Source of the DNA: Dioszegia crocea
Taxonomy: Eukaryota > Basidiomycota > Tremellomycetes > Tremellales > Bulleribasidiaceae
Assembly (NCBI GenBank): GCA_001600615.1
Contig: BCKK01000001.1
Coordinates: 2,209,082 to 2,273,081 of the forward strand
Length of the DNA stretch: 64,000 nt
Direction of reading: 5' to 3'
A program made the translations under genes and the position numbers. This document shows positions 53,737 to 64,000 of this stretch, piece after piece. The first letter of the stretch is position 1, and every line of letters begins with the position of its first letter. The notes under the pieces are model-generated. The model saw nothing but the letters and a program-made list of their open reading frames with translations. It made no database searches and was not told the origin of the DNA.

Positions 53737-55333
53737 TCAAAGATGAGATGCAGCGCCTCCTTTCTTCTTCTCCACTGCGGCTAGGAATTCCTGCACGTCC
53801 GCCCACATGTCCTCTGGACACTCAAGCGCGGCAAAGTGGCCACCTTTCTGGAAACTCAGCTTCGTTGTATGCTCATGAGTAGGAAGAATGCTTACGCCCT
53901 TGTGCACTTTGTACCAAACCAGATCACCGAGCTTCTCGGCCCAATGAACAGGAGTCTGAGCGATCTCTTTGGGGAACAGCGAGTATCCGAGGGGCTTGTC
54001 GAGGAAGCCTGCTTGTGAGGGATCGGCTCCTGGTCCAGCGCGGATCCCCATGAGCTAGGAGATTAGCTCGCTCGACGATCCGTCGCGACGTAGCTTACAT
54101 AGCGGTAATACCAAATCCCAGAAGCGTAGCAGTCTGTAAACCAGTAGAGCGAGACGAAGGTGAGTAGAGTGTCCAGCGGCATTGGGATCCCGGATGCCTC
54201 GAGGTACTTCTCTCCGGTCCTTGCCCAATCAGCAATAGCCTCACGACAGACGACAGAGACGCAGGCGCCACAAAGACTATGAGACATACCATGTCAAGAG
54301 AGACAAGGGGTTGCTTCCGACCACCATTCCGATCGCACTGGGCCGAGTCGCTTGCTCGAGGGCATAGCCATAGGCCTGTAGACCCCTCATCACTTCTTGA
54401 GGCTTGGGTGGACCGGTAGATTTCTCAAACTCGGGCGTACCGGCAGGAGGAGCTTTGATGGCGAGGAAGTTGACATGTAGACCTGGCTCTTATCAGCATC
54501 TCCTCTCCGAGGTACGTGCCTGGCCTCACCAATGCACGCATCGTGATCCCGGGCCAATTGCCAGCTCAAGAATGACCCAATGTCTCCTCCTTGCGCATAA
54601 TACTCCTTGAAACCGAGTCCCGTCATGAGCTGATTCCAGAGGTAGGCTGTGTCTTTCAGGCCGAACTCGCGGGAAGTCGGTGCGGCAGAGGAATGGGTAA
54701 ATCCGGGTAGAGAGGGAACGATGATGTGGCAGCTGAGTGGTCAGCGTGAGACCTGTATATGTGATTAAGATCTATATCCTAAAGTCTCAGAATGATCCTG
54801 ACGCCCCATAGCGCATTAATTCTTGGCTGACGATACCGTGCCCACCCAAAGGAGGTCTAAGCTTACGGTAAAGTCTCCGGAGTATACTTCTTCATGACCA
54901 TCTCCATCATCGGTGCAAACTCGACCCAGCATCCAGGCCATCCATGGCTGAACACCACAGCCTTCGCATCAGGCTTGGAAGAGAATGCGGCAGCGAAGTG
55001 GATATCCATCGGTAGGTCATCTGAAGTCTTGAGTGATGCGATGAATTGCGGGAAAGTGTTCAACCGTTCTTGCTGCTTGGCCCTATTTGATCAGCAACCA
55101 AAGCCTGGCAATACATACCAGTCATATTCCTCCAAGCAATATCGCCTGGCTTCAGCCACCCAGTCTCGCTTGACGCCGAGGTAGACCTCCTGCGTCGAGC
55201 TCTCGTATGTTGGCTTAGTCAACCGTGCGGATTGCAGGAGGGATCTGAACTCCTCGACATCTTTCGATGGGATGGCAAGAGTATGCTCCTTCAAGGGGAA
55301 GGCGGGCGTGTGGGGTGGCTTTGAGAAAGACAT
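53737..55333 (-). CDS. Epoxide hydrolase (EHN-type alpha/beta hydrolase)
   Basis: About 430 residues, several introns. N-terminal EHN domain: PFPLKEHTLAIPSKDVEEFR-like beginning (FPLKEHTLAIPSKDVEEF), ARLTKPTYESSTQEVYLGVK, YDW. Then LNTFPQFIASLKTSD and the oxyanion HGWPG in AVVFSHGWPGCWVEFAPMM; IVPSLPGFTHSSA; EYYAQGGDIGSFLSWQLAR with the nucleophile D in GGDIGS. Lid/late region: AYGYALEQATRPSAIG and CYASGIWYYRYL, and the catalytic His in KGGHFAALECPEDMW (K-G-G-H-F). All three catalytic positions are present (Asp, an acid not pinned down, and His), as in microsomal-type hydrolases. Likely detoxifies epoxides; substrate unknown. No membrane anchor at the N-terminus, unlike mammalian mEH. Confidence 0.9.
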
Positions 55334-56273
55334 CTTGGATGGTACAAAGCTTGAATTGCAGATTGCAGAAGGCGGTACTTGGGCGTTGGTCAAGAACCCG
55401 GCAATGGTGCTGCCGTAAGATGCACGTGGCTGCCAAAGGACAAGAGACCATCACCTTGCGACTGTAACGGATACCGGACACTGGCCTGCGGTTGACAGCG
55501 ATCACCAGATCAGCCCAGCAGGAGGGTTCGATCACACCCTCTATACCAGGCCTAATCTGGACACCAGCCAGATATCGTCCCGAAGCTTCAATTTGGGTCA
55601 AGGGAACGACCTGTTTCAGACTCGTCACGTGAACATCTTAAACCAGCAGGCCTTGTACGGATCTACGGAATGTGTGCGGACAAGGATACGAGTCATTGAT
55701 GACATACGGATGTGCGGACGTGCGGATCAACTGACGCGCCAGCGCCGCCAAAGATCTCCTCACTTAAACTAATGATTTCGAAGATCCTATGCTACTGATC
55801 CTGATTGTCCGTGGCTAACTGTTACTGCTATCCTTCCTGCCACGCTGGGTCTGAAAGGCCAAAACCTGCATAGTATGGCACTTGTAGTTCCATATGTGTA
55901 CTCGAAGACCAATTCGGATCGGACTTAGAGGCTTGAGGCCTCGACGTCTCGGTTATAGGCTCATAGAAGTCGAACTCCCCATCAATCTCCTACAACAGGA
56001 GATTTGGTCCCGAAATCCCCCTGAAGTGGAGAGTCTATAACGCCGCAAAACGCCGGAACTTTCACCACCAGGTTTCGTGGGCAGGAAACGGCGTAATTAC
56101 GCCGAAATCTGACCAGCTCAGACAGACCCCCGCTTCCCCTCATTGGAGTCTCCAATGAGCTCACCTTGCTGGGCAAACCGCTTCAATCCGATGAGTGTAC
56201 GAAGGTGCCATACATATGCAAACAACTCTACATGTATGCATAGACTCTAGCAGCTACCTATATCTCCCCTAAT
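55334..56273. promoter_or_regulatory. Intergenic region with three inverted repeats
   Basis: 940 bp between the epoxide hydrolase start and the stop of the glycine-rich gene. Three inverted repeats are clustered in 180 bp: arms AATCTCCT/AGGAGATT with a 5-nt loop (55984-56004), the perfect palindrome CGGCGTAATTACGCCG (56089-56104) and a 10-bp stem with 1-nt loop (56139-56159). No coding frame is supported. Confidence 0.6.
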
Positions 56274-58469
56274 CTAAGCAAGCCCGGCACTGTTCTGAGG
56301 AATCATTGGCGCACTCGTGGGCACCGCACCGCCAAACGGGATATCAGACGGGAGCGCAACTCCCTCAGGACCGACCGCCGAGCTCGCCAAGGGAACAGCA
56401 GCACTGGCGTAGTTGACTGCACTGGCATAGATTGCGTTGTCGCCAGAGTAGAAGTTGGGGTACTCGTCTACGCTGACTGGCTCATCGCTCTCGTCGTCGG
56501 CGTACTCATACTCGTCCGACTCGTCGTCCAGGGGGGCGCTGTCAAGTAGGACAGCAGGTGCCGAGGCAGCGGCAGCGGGGATAGCCATGATGGAGATATC
56601 GGCCGGGGGTGCGGAAACGCTCGCGGAAGGGAGAGGGGTAGGGATGGAAGAAGCGAGGCTTGTTGGGATGGAGGAGGCAACAGAGGCCGTAGGAGCGGGG
56701 AAGAGGTCGACGCCGTCGGTGCCGACGAGGATCTTCTCGAGCGGCCCAAGGTCGACGTTCTCTTTACCGTCACCAAGCGAAATGAAGCTGGTGGACGGGT
56801 CGGAGAAGCCTTGGAGGGTGGCAAGGACATCGGCATCGCTCAGAGCCTGGCCATTCTGACGGATGGATGAAGCAAGGTCGAGGGCTTCGGCAGAGGTGGG
56901 AGCCTTGCCAGTGCCGGCGGGAACCTCGGCAGAGGCAGATGTGGAAGGGAGGGGGATACCGGGGACATCCGCACCGAGCGCCTTCACCTGTTGACCAAGC
57001 GAGTTACCGACAGCAGGGATGCGATCGACACCTTCGGCAGTGAAGAGCTGCTGGACCGTCGCGAGGCCGGCGACCTGAGATTGAACCGAGGCCAGCAGCT
57101 GTTTGATCTGGCCGGCGATGGCGGGGGGGAGCGCGACGACACTGCCGGCTTTGGTGAGGAATTGACCGTTGCCGAGGTCTCGAATGACTCCGCCCTGCTG
57201 CTGGATGGCCGAAATGAGGAGGTTGTTCTGTGCGGCGGCTTTCTGTTCGGCGGAGGGATTAACGAAGTTGCTCTGCGTCGCGCCGCCACCGAGAAGACCG
57301 CCGAGGAGACCCCCACTTCCGCCGCCACCGCCGAGGAGACCACCGCCCAGGCCGCCGAGTAGTCCACCACCGCCGCCATTGGCACCACCTCCACCGAGAA
57401 GACCACCAAGAAGACCGCCACCACCGCCACCTAGGAGACCGCCAACAAGGCCCTTGTCTCCCAGTACACCACCGCCCAAGAGACCTCCTCCCTGCGCGCT
57501 AGCTGCTGCAGCATTGGCCGCGCCAGGGTAGGCATACACACCGCCACCGCCACCGATGAGCCCTTCGACCAGACCATCGTGACCGATGAACTGCTGGAGG
57601 GGGCCAGTCTGGCTGATCGCCCCGTCGACAGTGCCGGCAACGTTGCTAAGGAGGGGGTTGGTTAGGCCAGTGACAGTGTTGCCAAGGCCGAGGGGGAGAA
57701 TACCGCCGACGGTGCCGAGGAGACCGTTGACAGTGTTGACGATGCCAGTGACGGGTCTGCCGCTGGTGAGGCCATCGACGAGGGGGTCGGTCACACCAGA
57801 GACGATACCGCCGAGCTGGCCGGGGAGGAGACCGCTGACGCCCTGGGTGAGGCCGCCAACCGCACCGCCGACACCGCCGAGAGCGCCGTGAGCGATACCG
57901 AGGGGGTTGCCAGTGTTGAGACCGTCAACGAGACCGCCTGTGAGGGGTTGGGTGACGCCAGTGACGGTGCTGCCGAGCTGACCGGGCAGGAGGCCGCCGA
58001 TGAGACCGTTGGCAGTATCGGCAACACCACCAGTGACGCCGCCGACGGTGACGAGAGGGTTACCACCGACGAGACCGCCGATGGGACCGGAGGCAAGGAT
58101 GCCGACGGCGCCGTTGAGACCATCGGGGGTAGTAGCGAGCTGGCGCTTATCATCTGACGATCAGCGCGCTTCAGAACAATGCACACAAGACTTACTCCAT
58201 GATACGGCACGACGGTGACCTTTGGCAGGCGCACGTGCTTGATTGTGACCGAGCATGACCGAGCGCCTCCTATCGACCATGCTTTCCTTCTTGTGACCGT
58301 CTCGGCGCTCGTTATCGGAGACGAGACCGCGTGTGGCAGGGCGGTCGAAACTGCCATTGTCCGGGTTGGGCGAGGGGGTGTTGTCTCGCTTGATGTTGGT
58401 GGGAGCGGCGAGGGTCGACGAGGTGAGAGCCAAAGAGGCGATGAGAAGGGGAGAGGCGGGGATCTTCAT
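56274..58469 (-). CDS. Secreted glycine-rich repeat protein, no known domain
   Basis: About 717 residues in two exons (intron 42 nt after RRAVSW). Not recognised. Visible: signal peptide (MKIPASPLLIASLALTSSTL, then AAP); a basic propeptide-like region to about residue 95 with six dibasic sites (KR, RR, KK, RRR, RR, KR), the last just before QLATTPDG; three imperfect repeats of about 45-60 residues around GLLPGQLG-TVTGVT-PL (copies GLLPGQLGSTVTGVTQPL, GLLPGQLGGIVSGVTDPL, ILPLGLGNTVTGLTNPL); a run (about 295-385) of GGLLGG units; an Ala/Gln-rich helical part (QKAAAQNNLLISAIQQQ); Pro/Ser/Ala-rich linkers; an acidic patch (DDESDEYEYADDESDE). No cysteine anywhere, one tryptophan, no GPI-like tail. 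The low-complexity middle suggests a structural wall or coat protein, an inference. Codon bias is strong. Confidence 0.8.
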
Positions 58470-58884
58470 TATGACTGGAGTGTAGAGTAGGAAGTGAGTT
58501 GACTAGGGAGATTGGTCGAGAGGGTAGATTATAAGGTCGTGAGGGATTCGTTGATTAGGCGTTAGGTGGAGCTCGACCAGCGAGTAAAGGTATGTGCGCT
58601 GCACTAGGGGGTTTGGGAGAGAGGACGGGTGATGAGCAGAAGAGCTGATGGGGGTTTGGACTTGCTGGTGGTCGGTATCTTATACATCTTATCGATTGTG
58701 AATGTCGGGTTGGTTCATGGTCTGAGACATCCGTCCACTTGCCGATTTTACAATCGGGCTCGAACCTGAAAACTGATGTCTCGCCTCGTTGTAGATCTGT
58801 AAACAAGTTTCAGACCTGTCTCATAAGCATGACATCCGGGCGCGCCTGACTCTGACGGTGATCGACGGCATGATTGCATACGCA
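58470..58884 (-). promoter_or_regulatory. Promoter of the glycine-rich protein gene
   Basis: The 415 bp between its start and the APC2 stop. A TTATAAT element on the minus strand near 58529-58535 lies about 60 bp upstream of the start; no other site stands out. Confidence 0.4.
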
Positions 58885-61278
58885 CTATTCCTCTCGTTCC
58901 AGAACCCTCCATTTACCCTGGTCCTCCTTGACCAGTCCGAACCCCGTCCAAAACACCAATCCGCCTCGTACCATCTTTTCGGGCAGGTCTAATTTGTCGC
59001 TCAGTTCAGAGACAGTCCATTCAGGCTGATCCTCGAGCAACTCTGCGATCGCCGCTTGGATCGGATCGGCCTCAGCTTCGATGACCCGGTCCCCCATTTC
59101 CAATCGGAGCCGTGCCGTCCCCAAATGTTGCATCCAGCGAAGGTGTTTGTCGGGCTTGAATTGGTTGAATGCCGTTTCGTAATCTTGTTGAAGCCTGTTG
59201 TTAGCGGAGTTAGGACTGAACTCACTTTTGCAATCTAGGCGGTAGGCGCAGTGATGAAGTATGTATCTCCGGCCAAAATCGGTTTGATATGATGAGAGGG
59301 TGTACGGAGGTCTATCATTAGCTTACGCTATTGGAATTGCTCACCTTGATGTCACCCTGAATCCGATCATCAATTCGCTTGGAATCCGCCATGTCCTTGA
59401 GCATGACATCGCAAACTTGAAGAGCTTGTTCGCCAAAGCGCAGTTTGAGCAGCTCGATAATGCGAATCTACATTAGCAGTAAACGTGTGAGTACTCACTT
59501 CCTTCACGCCCTCGTAGTCCTTCACTGCCAATAAACGCTGAGCGAGCAGAATCTGTAACTCCTTGATGATGACTTCGCGCGTTTCGTAGATGCTAACAAG
59601 GGTGGAGACGATATCACCGGACTTGCCTGATCGGAATTCTGACCTTCAGCTTTGCCGCCTAGATCACGTACCAGGCGCAGCATCAACAGGTTCAGGCTCC
59701 CACTTGGGATCCGAGAAATCCTCCACATCGCCATTGCTCTCTCTCAATAGGCCTCCAGCTTCGTTCTCATCTTGCAACTCTTCGCCATCTACCAGAGCGG
59801 CAACGATGTGCTTAATTGTGTCGGATCGATCTCGGAGATGAGCGCGGATAGGGCCAGCGACCTTATGGAGGAGTACGCCCGGAGGATCCAGGATTCTCAG
59901 ACAGCGGATGGTTGATATGTATTGCGCAAGCACATCCTTCGTGTCGGCACCTGGGTGGAGCAAGCGCTTGAGGTTGCTGTATTGTCAGCTTGACTCGGCG
60001 AGGTCAAGGCCTAGCTCACGCAGCTTGTAATTTCTCCACGAGTTGACTGCGCAGGTCTACTTTGAAAAGACATTCCTTCCCATTAGCCTGGCTCTGAATC
60101 TGGCTCACTCTCAAATCCTCCAGGGCAGATATTGAGTCGGGGTAATCGACAATTATACTGAACAGCTCGTCGGTTCTGAGGATCAGCATTATTCCCCTGT
60201 ATCGGGCACCCACCTGATCTCGAACAGACACTTGCAGAGATAATAGTCGAATCGGGAGAACATACTCCGCATCGCCATCTGAATGGCTTCCATACCTAGC
60301 CATCAGCTGCTTCTTGCACGCCACTCACCATGACCCTGCCCCTCCAACATCCCCGCCAGCCAGTTCACGACCCCATCACCGACTCTCTGCCTCGCCCGAC
60401 TCAGGCAGCGTACATCCCACCCCTTCTCCGCCTCCTCTTTGGCAACCCGCTCAATCTCAGCTAGAGCCACATTCATGAATGTCGACGAGTATCGCAGGAA
60501 GATCGCCAGCCGGGCTAAATGGGGCGAGGGTGGGGAGATCTTCCGACGTGGCATCGGTACACTTTGCAGTAGCTCCGAGTGACTCTGCGTCGGCAGATCA
60601 GAGGTCGAAGGGGAGATGGACGCCAAAGAGGAGGAGAGGAATGTGGTGAGATAATCGAGGAATTTAGGTGGTAGAGAGGCGTGGAGAAGAGACTGAAAGG
60701 TTGATATGTATGAGTTGATATACTTGTTGCTGCCCATCAGCTTAGTCAAGGGTATGCTCACTCGTTAAGCTTCTTCAGAGGCATGCCCCAAGCCCTCTGC
60801 CACAAAGCTAATCGCTCCAGCATCTCCTTCATCACTTCATCAGTCTGCACCACCTTGGAGAGAGCTTCCGTTTCCTGCCTGTCAGCTGACGATCACCTCA
60901 ATAGTGAACACGGCTGACCTGGAATCTTCCCATGTACCGTGCAATATCCCGGCGGACAAGGAAGAAACGCGCGTGAAGCATATCCAGGAAATCTTTAAAC
61001 AGCTCGCCTGCGCCTTGACTCTGTTGAATTATGTATTGTATCGCTGCGGCCTGCTCAGCAGTCTCAGCCGGTCTGTCGAGCGATGAGGACGTGGCGCCGG
61101 AAATGTCGACGGGGTAGAGGAAATCGTGAGCCAGTTGTGTTGTCTAAAGATATCAGAGTGGGGATGTGTTGTGGAGTTGGCCAAGACTAACCCTGCTGAG
61201 CGTCTCATATCGCATTGCGCCTGCTACCGAAGTGGACGGGACATCATCCCATACTGATAGAGCTGCTGCCAGGGCCAT
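58885..61278 (-). CDS. APC2: Anaphase-promoting complex subunit 2 (cullin)
   Basis: Cullin scaffold of the APC/C ubiquitin ligase that drives mitosis; with Apc11 (RING) it forms the catalytic core. About 640 residues, ten or so introns; somewhat shorter than yeast and animal Apc2. N-terminus MALAAALSVWDDVPSTSVAG, then helical repeats (GELFKDFLDMLHARFFLVRR). The region LLHPGADTKDVLAQYISTIR, CLRILDPPGVLLHKVAGPIR, AHLRDRSDTIKHIVAALVDG is the classic Apc2 block (LHPGAxTxDILxQYIxTI..LDPxGVLL). Cullin-homology part shows FKPDKHLRWMQHLGTARLRL, and C-terminal winged helix AAIAELLEDQPEWTVSELSD and WTGFGLVKEDQGKWRVLER. The start was placed at the ATG before the first spliced exon; further upstream extension cannot be excluded. 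Confidence 0.92.
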
Positions 61279-61576
61279 GTCGCGAAGTCTGGGGAAAGAG
61301 GTTGAAGTGATGATTGATGGAGAAGCATTCCGCGGAAACGCGACCGCTCGTAGGATTCAGCGCGTCTTCCAAATTTCATCATGCCTAAGATTTTGTTCGA
61401 GTGTCCATACGTTGCATCGAGCTATTGAGACATGGGCTATCATAATGTATCCTGAACTAGCAGATCAAGGGGAATGAAGAAACAATCATAAAACGCGTAA
61501 AAGGGGGCATGGAAAGTGGTCGTTCGCCCACCCAGCTAAACGGTTACGAAAGTGGGAGAGGTTTAGGGAGTCTAAT
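61279..61576. other. Gap between APC2 start and FKS1 stop
   Basis: A 298-bp stretch that should hold the APC2 promoter and the FKS1 3' untranslated region. No gene or motif seen. Confidence 0.4.
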
Positions 61577-64000
61577 CTAGATTGCGCCGCCAAACACCGA
61601 GGTCGGTGTGAACTTGAGCACGTCCTTGAAGATCAAGGGGAGGACGATGAGGGCGACGAGGCAGCCCTGAACAAGGAAGTACACGATTGAGTCTGGCCAT
61701 CAGCCTCTATCCCTGACTGCGAATGGGCCAAACTCACACTTGAAGACAATCTTCCTTCGCTGACTTCGCTGTCTGAACGAGTAGATTGGCGGGCGGATCT
61801 GCTGACTCGGCGCCAGCCAGAACAGCATGGTCGAGTGCAGACGGTCAAAGTACGGGATGATGGCAGCGGGGGTGAGGATGAACAGTAGGACTGGGAATCA
61901 GCTTAGGCCCCAGGCGTAAAATCGTTAGACCTACAGTGGCAAGCGATGAAGTCTGCAGAGTACAGGCCCATCTCAATAGTCTTGACGACAAACTCTCGGG
62001 CCGGCTGGCTGAGCGCGTGCGAGCCGAGACCACGGTTGAACCACACTCCAGTCCACCACGCTCGGTTGGTCTCGTCGTGCTTGAACTCTCGGGACAGGAA
62101 GACGGCGATGAGAATCTTGAAGATGCACCGCTGGACGGCAATGACGGTGATGAGACCTAGGACGGCGTGCGATGTGTTCCAGAGTTCAAGGAACCACTGC
62201 GGGTTTAGCTGAGTCCGCATGCCAGAAAGAAGACATACGAGGAATTCAAAGAACGCAATCATACCGACAACAGCAGCAAAGTGGGCGAGGGCAGCCATGG
62301 TGGCACCAAACTTGTTTGATTGCGAGTTGAGCTGTTGGTCAGCACTATCCGTTTCGGAAACTTACGCATGGTCCGAGGAAAGCCGAGATCAAGAATAGCA
62401 GGACCAGAATCGCCACGTTCCACACAATCGGCCCGAGGGCGATGATGGCGATTCGCAACAGACCCGGCTGTACTCGCCCATTCACAGGGAATGACTTGAC
62501 GAACAGGTAGCAAATGACGAAGAGGGCAGCAAGGGCGATGGGACCCAAGATTTCACCGACGACGATCGACTTCCATGGGGCTCGGGGAACATCCGACGAC
62601 AGCTTCTCTGATGGAAGACCCAACCTCTTCCGCTTGAAACCGGTAATTCTCGTACGGGAGAGTCGACAGTAACCGACCCACGAGTTGGCGTGGGTGCGCG
62701 AGTTTCCTCGAGACATCCACCGGAGGAACTCGCGGTAGTCGATGATGAAGTCCGAGTAGGAGAATTGATGTGGGTTGAAGAGGAAGGGAGCGATACAGAG
62801 ACCGACGACGGTGATCCAGAAGTAGATCAAGTGTGGGACCCAGACCGTAAGGGTGATGTACAGGAGGATGACCAATGTTCGGATACCGAGGTAGATTGAC
62901 GGTCCAGCGAATCGCGAACTGCCCATTAGCACAAGATATCAAACCAACTCACTATAGGATGCTGAAGGAGATTCTGGTTGTAGCAAATCCTCGCCCGGTA
63001 GCAATGTACCTAGCTCCACCAAACGTCAAGTTGTTGAGGATGGAGTGCATGTAGATCTGCGTCGAGAAGACCTCGAAGACGGGCGAGAGCGAAAGGAAGT
63101 GCTTGCACAACCGCAGGATGGCTCGACCGGTACCGCGCTCAGTCAACTCTTGGACAAAGAGGGGGACAAAGGCGATCCAGAAGACGAGGAAGATCGAGAT
63201 GATACAACGCTTGATCCAAGAGAAGACGGGTTGGAGGTTGTAGCATCCAGATTGACCGGGGAGGATGGCACCGGCTGCGCTGTACTGACAGACTTGCAGT
63301 TGGTTGTTGAGCGTACCGAGGAAGACGAGGGTGAGCATGAAGACCTGGACCGACATCATGACGAGCTGGAAGTCAGCCTCGGAACCACTGAGAACTCACA
63401 ATGTTGTTGATGTGGAAACCGGGATGACTGTAGTAGAAGGTCAAGAATCGGTCGACAGGCAACTGCGTGCCCAGCCAGTAATACTCTCGCGACAACATCT
63501 GCTCTCCCATACCCGTCCCGATCTTGGTCTGGAAATTGAGGATGGTACCAAATCCAAGATCTCGCCCTTTACCACACTGGTAGTATTCCGAGTGCTTGAT
63601 CCGTCCACCTCGACCGAGTGCCATCATACCGGCGTAAATATCTTCGTTCAAGTGCAGACCCTTCTGGGCTTTGGATACACCTCCGCGCGTGTTCATGTAA
63701 ATACCGTGTAGGAAATCGGGCTATTATCAGCATGACTCTGAGGCAAAACTCACATGTCCGTAATGCAACTTTCCACCAATGTAAGACGATGTCCTAGCCG
63801 AGAGCGTACCGAACGTCTGCTCCTTTCCAGCGGCGATGTCACCCAGAATACCAATATTCTCGGAGAAGATGTATTCTCTCGCACCGAGGATAGCAACGGG
63901 GAATTTGGTAAACTCGGCGTGACCGCTGGCGGCGTAGGGGGACTGGTTGGACACCTTGAATTCCTCGAATTCACCGAGGATGTTTCGGATCTTGAGACAC
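61577..64000 (-). CDS. FKS1: 1,3-beta-glucan synthase catalytic subunit (C-terminal part)
   Basis: GT48 plasma-membrane enzyme that makes beta-1,3-glucan from UDP-glucose; target of echinocandins. The 5' part lies beyond the window edge; about 735 C-terminal residues are here. Landmarks: [114 protein letters not shown], then membrane segments such as [52 protein letters not shown], [20 protein letters not shown]. The [21 protein letters not shown] block, adjacent to the second hot-spot region in other fungi, is intact. Short introns continue to the end (FGGAI). Strong codon bias. It faces away from the rest of the cell-wall genes only by APC2. Confidence 0.96.

Noticed and set aside
57169..57891. 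Pro/Arg-rich open frames on the plus strand opposite the glycine-rich gene
   Set aside because: They are the complement of glycine codons (GGN becomes NCC). The minus-strand model has a signal peptide and a clean intron.
62690..63711. Acidic plus-strand frames over FKS1
   Set aside because: They lie antisense to unmistakable glucan synthase exons.

Overview
The window is nuclear DNA of a basidiomycete yeast, most likely a tremellomycete (Cryptococcus/Kwoniella/Trichosporon relatives). The evidence is dense gene packing (30 protein-coding genes in 64 kb on both strands), many short introns (mostly about 40-70 nt, GT..AG, very often with a CTGAC/CTAAC branch site just before the acceptor), fungal-only families (GH72, Fks1, Zn2Cys6 and fungal MFS transporters) and standard use of CTG. 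All gene models were assembled by eye from reading frames plus splice signals. Coordinates run from start codon to stop codon and include introns. No rRNA, tRNA, CRISPR array or transposon was recognised.

Layout. 0.8-9.4 kb holds housekeeping genes: a RING-finger protein, GNA1, a YkoF-like thiamine/HMP-binding protein, mitochondrial D-lactate dehydrogenase DLD1, a leucine-rich-repeat protein and ALG14. 9.7-14 kb holds an NAD(P)-binding NmrA/SDR-type protein, a Zn2Cys6 transcription factor and an HhH-GPD protein. 14.7-23.6 kb holds the PHO89-type phosphate symporter, a large Munc13/C2 (Git1-like) protein and a secreted ferritin-like Rds1-type protein. 24.2-29.4 kb is a likely sugar or cyclitol module: an MFS sugar transporter divergent from two consecutive Gfo/Idh/MocA oxidoreductases. 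29.5-46.1 kb is rich in transporters: a CHR (chromate) transporter, two MFS anion:cation symporters, a mitochondrial carrier and a DHA1 MFS exporter. Among them lie an SAP30BP/HCNGP splicing-type protein, inositol polyphosphate multikinase, an SDR and a TauD-type dioxygenase. 46.8-64 kb is dominated by cell-wall functions: a membrane-anchored GH5 exo-1,3-glucanase, a GPI-anchored GH72 glucanosyltransferase, a cysteine-free glycine-rich secreted protein and the C-terminal part of the 1,3-beta-glucan synthase FKS1. An epoxide hydrolase and the APC2 cullin subunit lie between them.

How the genes may work together. GNA1 (UDP-GlcNAc supply) and ALG14 (UDP-GlcNAc use) lie about 5 kb apart. The transporter/oxidoreductase group at 24-29 kb looks like a catabolic set with shared promoter motifs. 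The ACS-type MFS symporter and the TauD dioxygenase at 40-43.6 kb are convergent and suggest uptake and cleavage of an organic anion such as a sulfonate. The last 17 kb groups enzymes that make, remodel and trim beta-1,3-glucan. The least explained gene is the glycine-rich repeat protein at 56.3-58.5 kb. Several promoters carry recognisable candidate regulatory sites: four CACGTT sites before PHO89, paired TGAGTCA before the multikinase, ACGCGT boxes before the exo-glucanase and an 18-bp palindrome before the Rds1-like gene.
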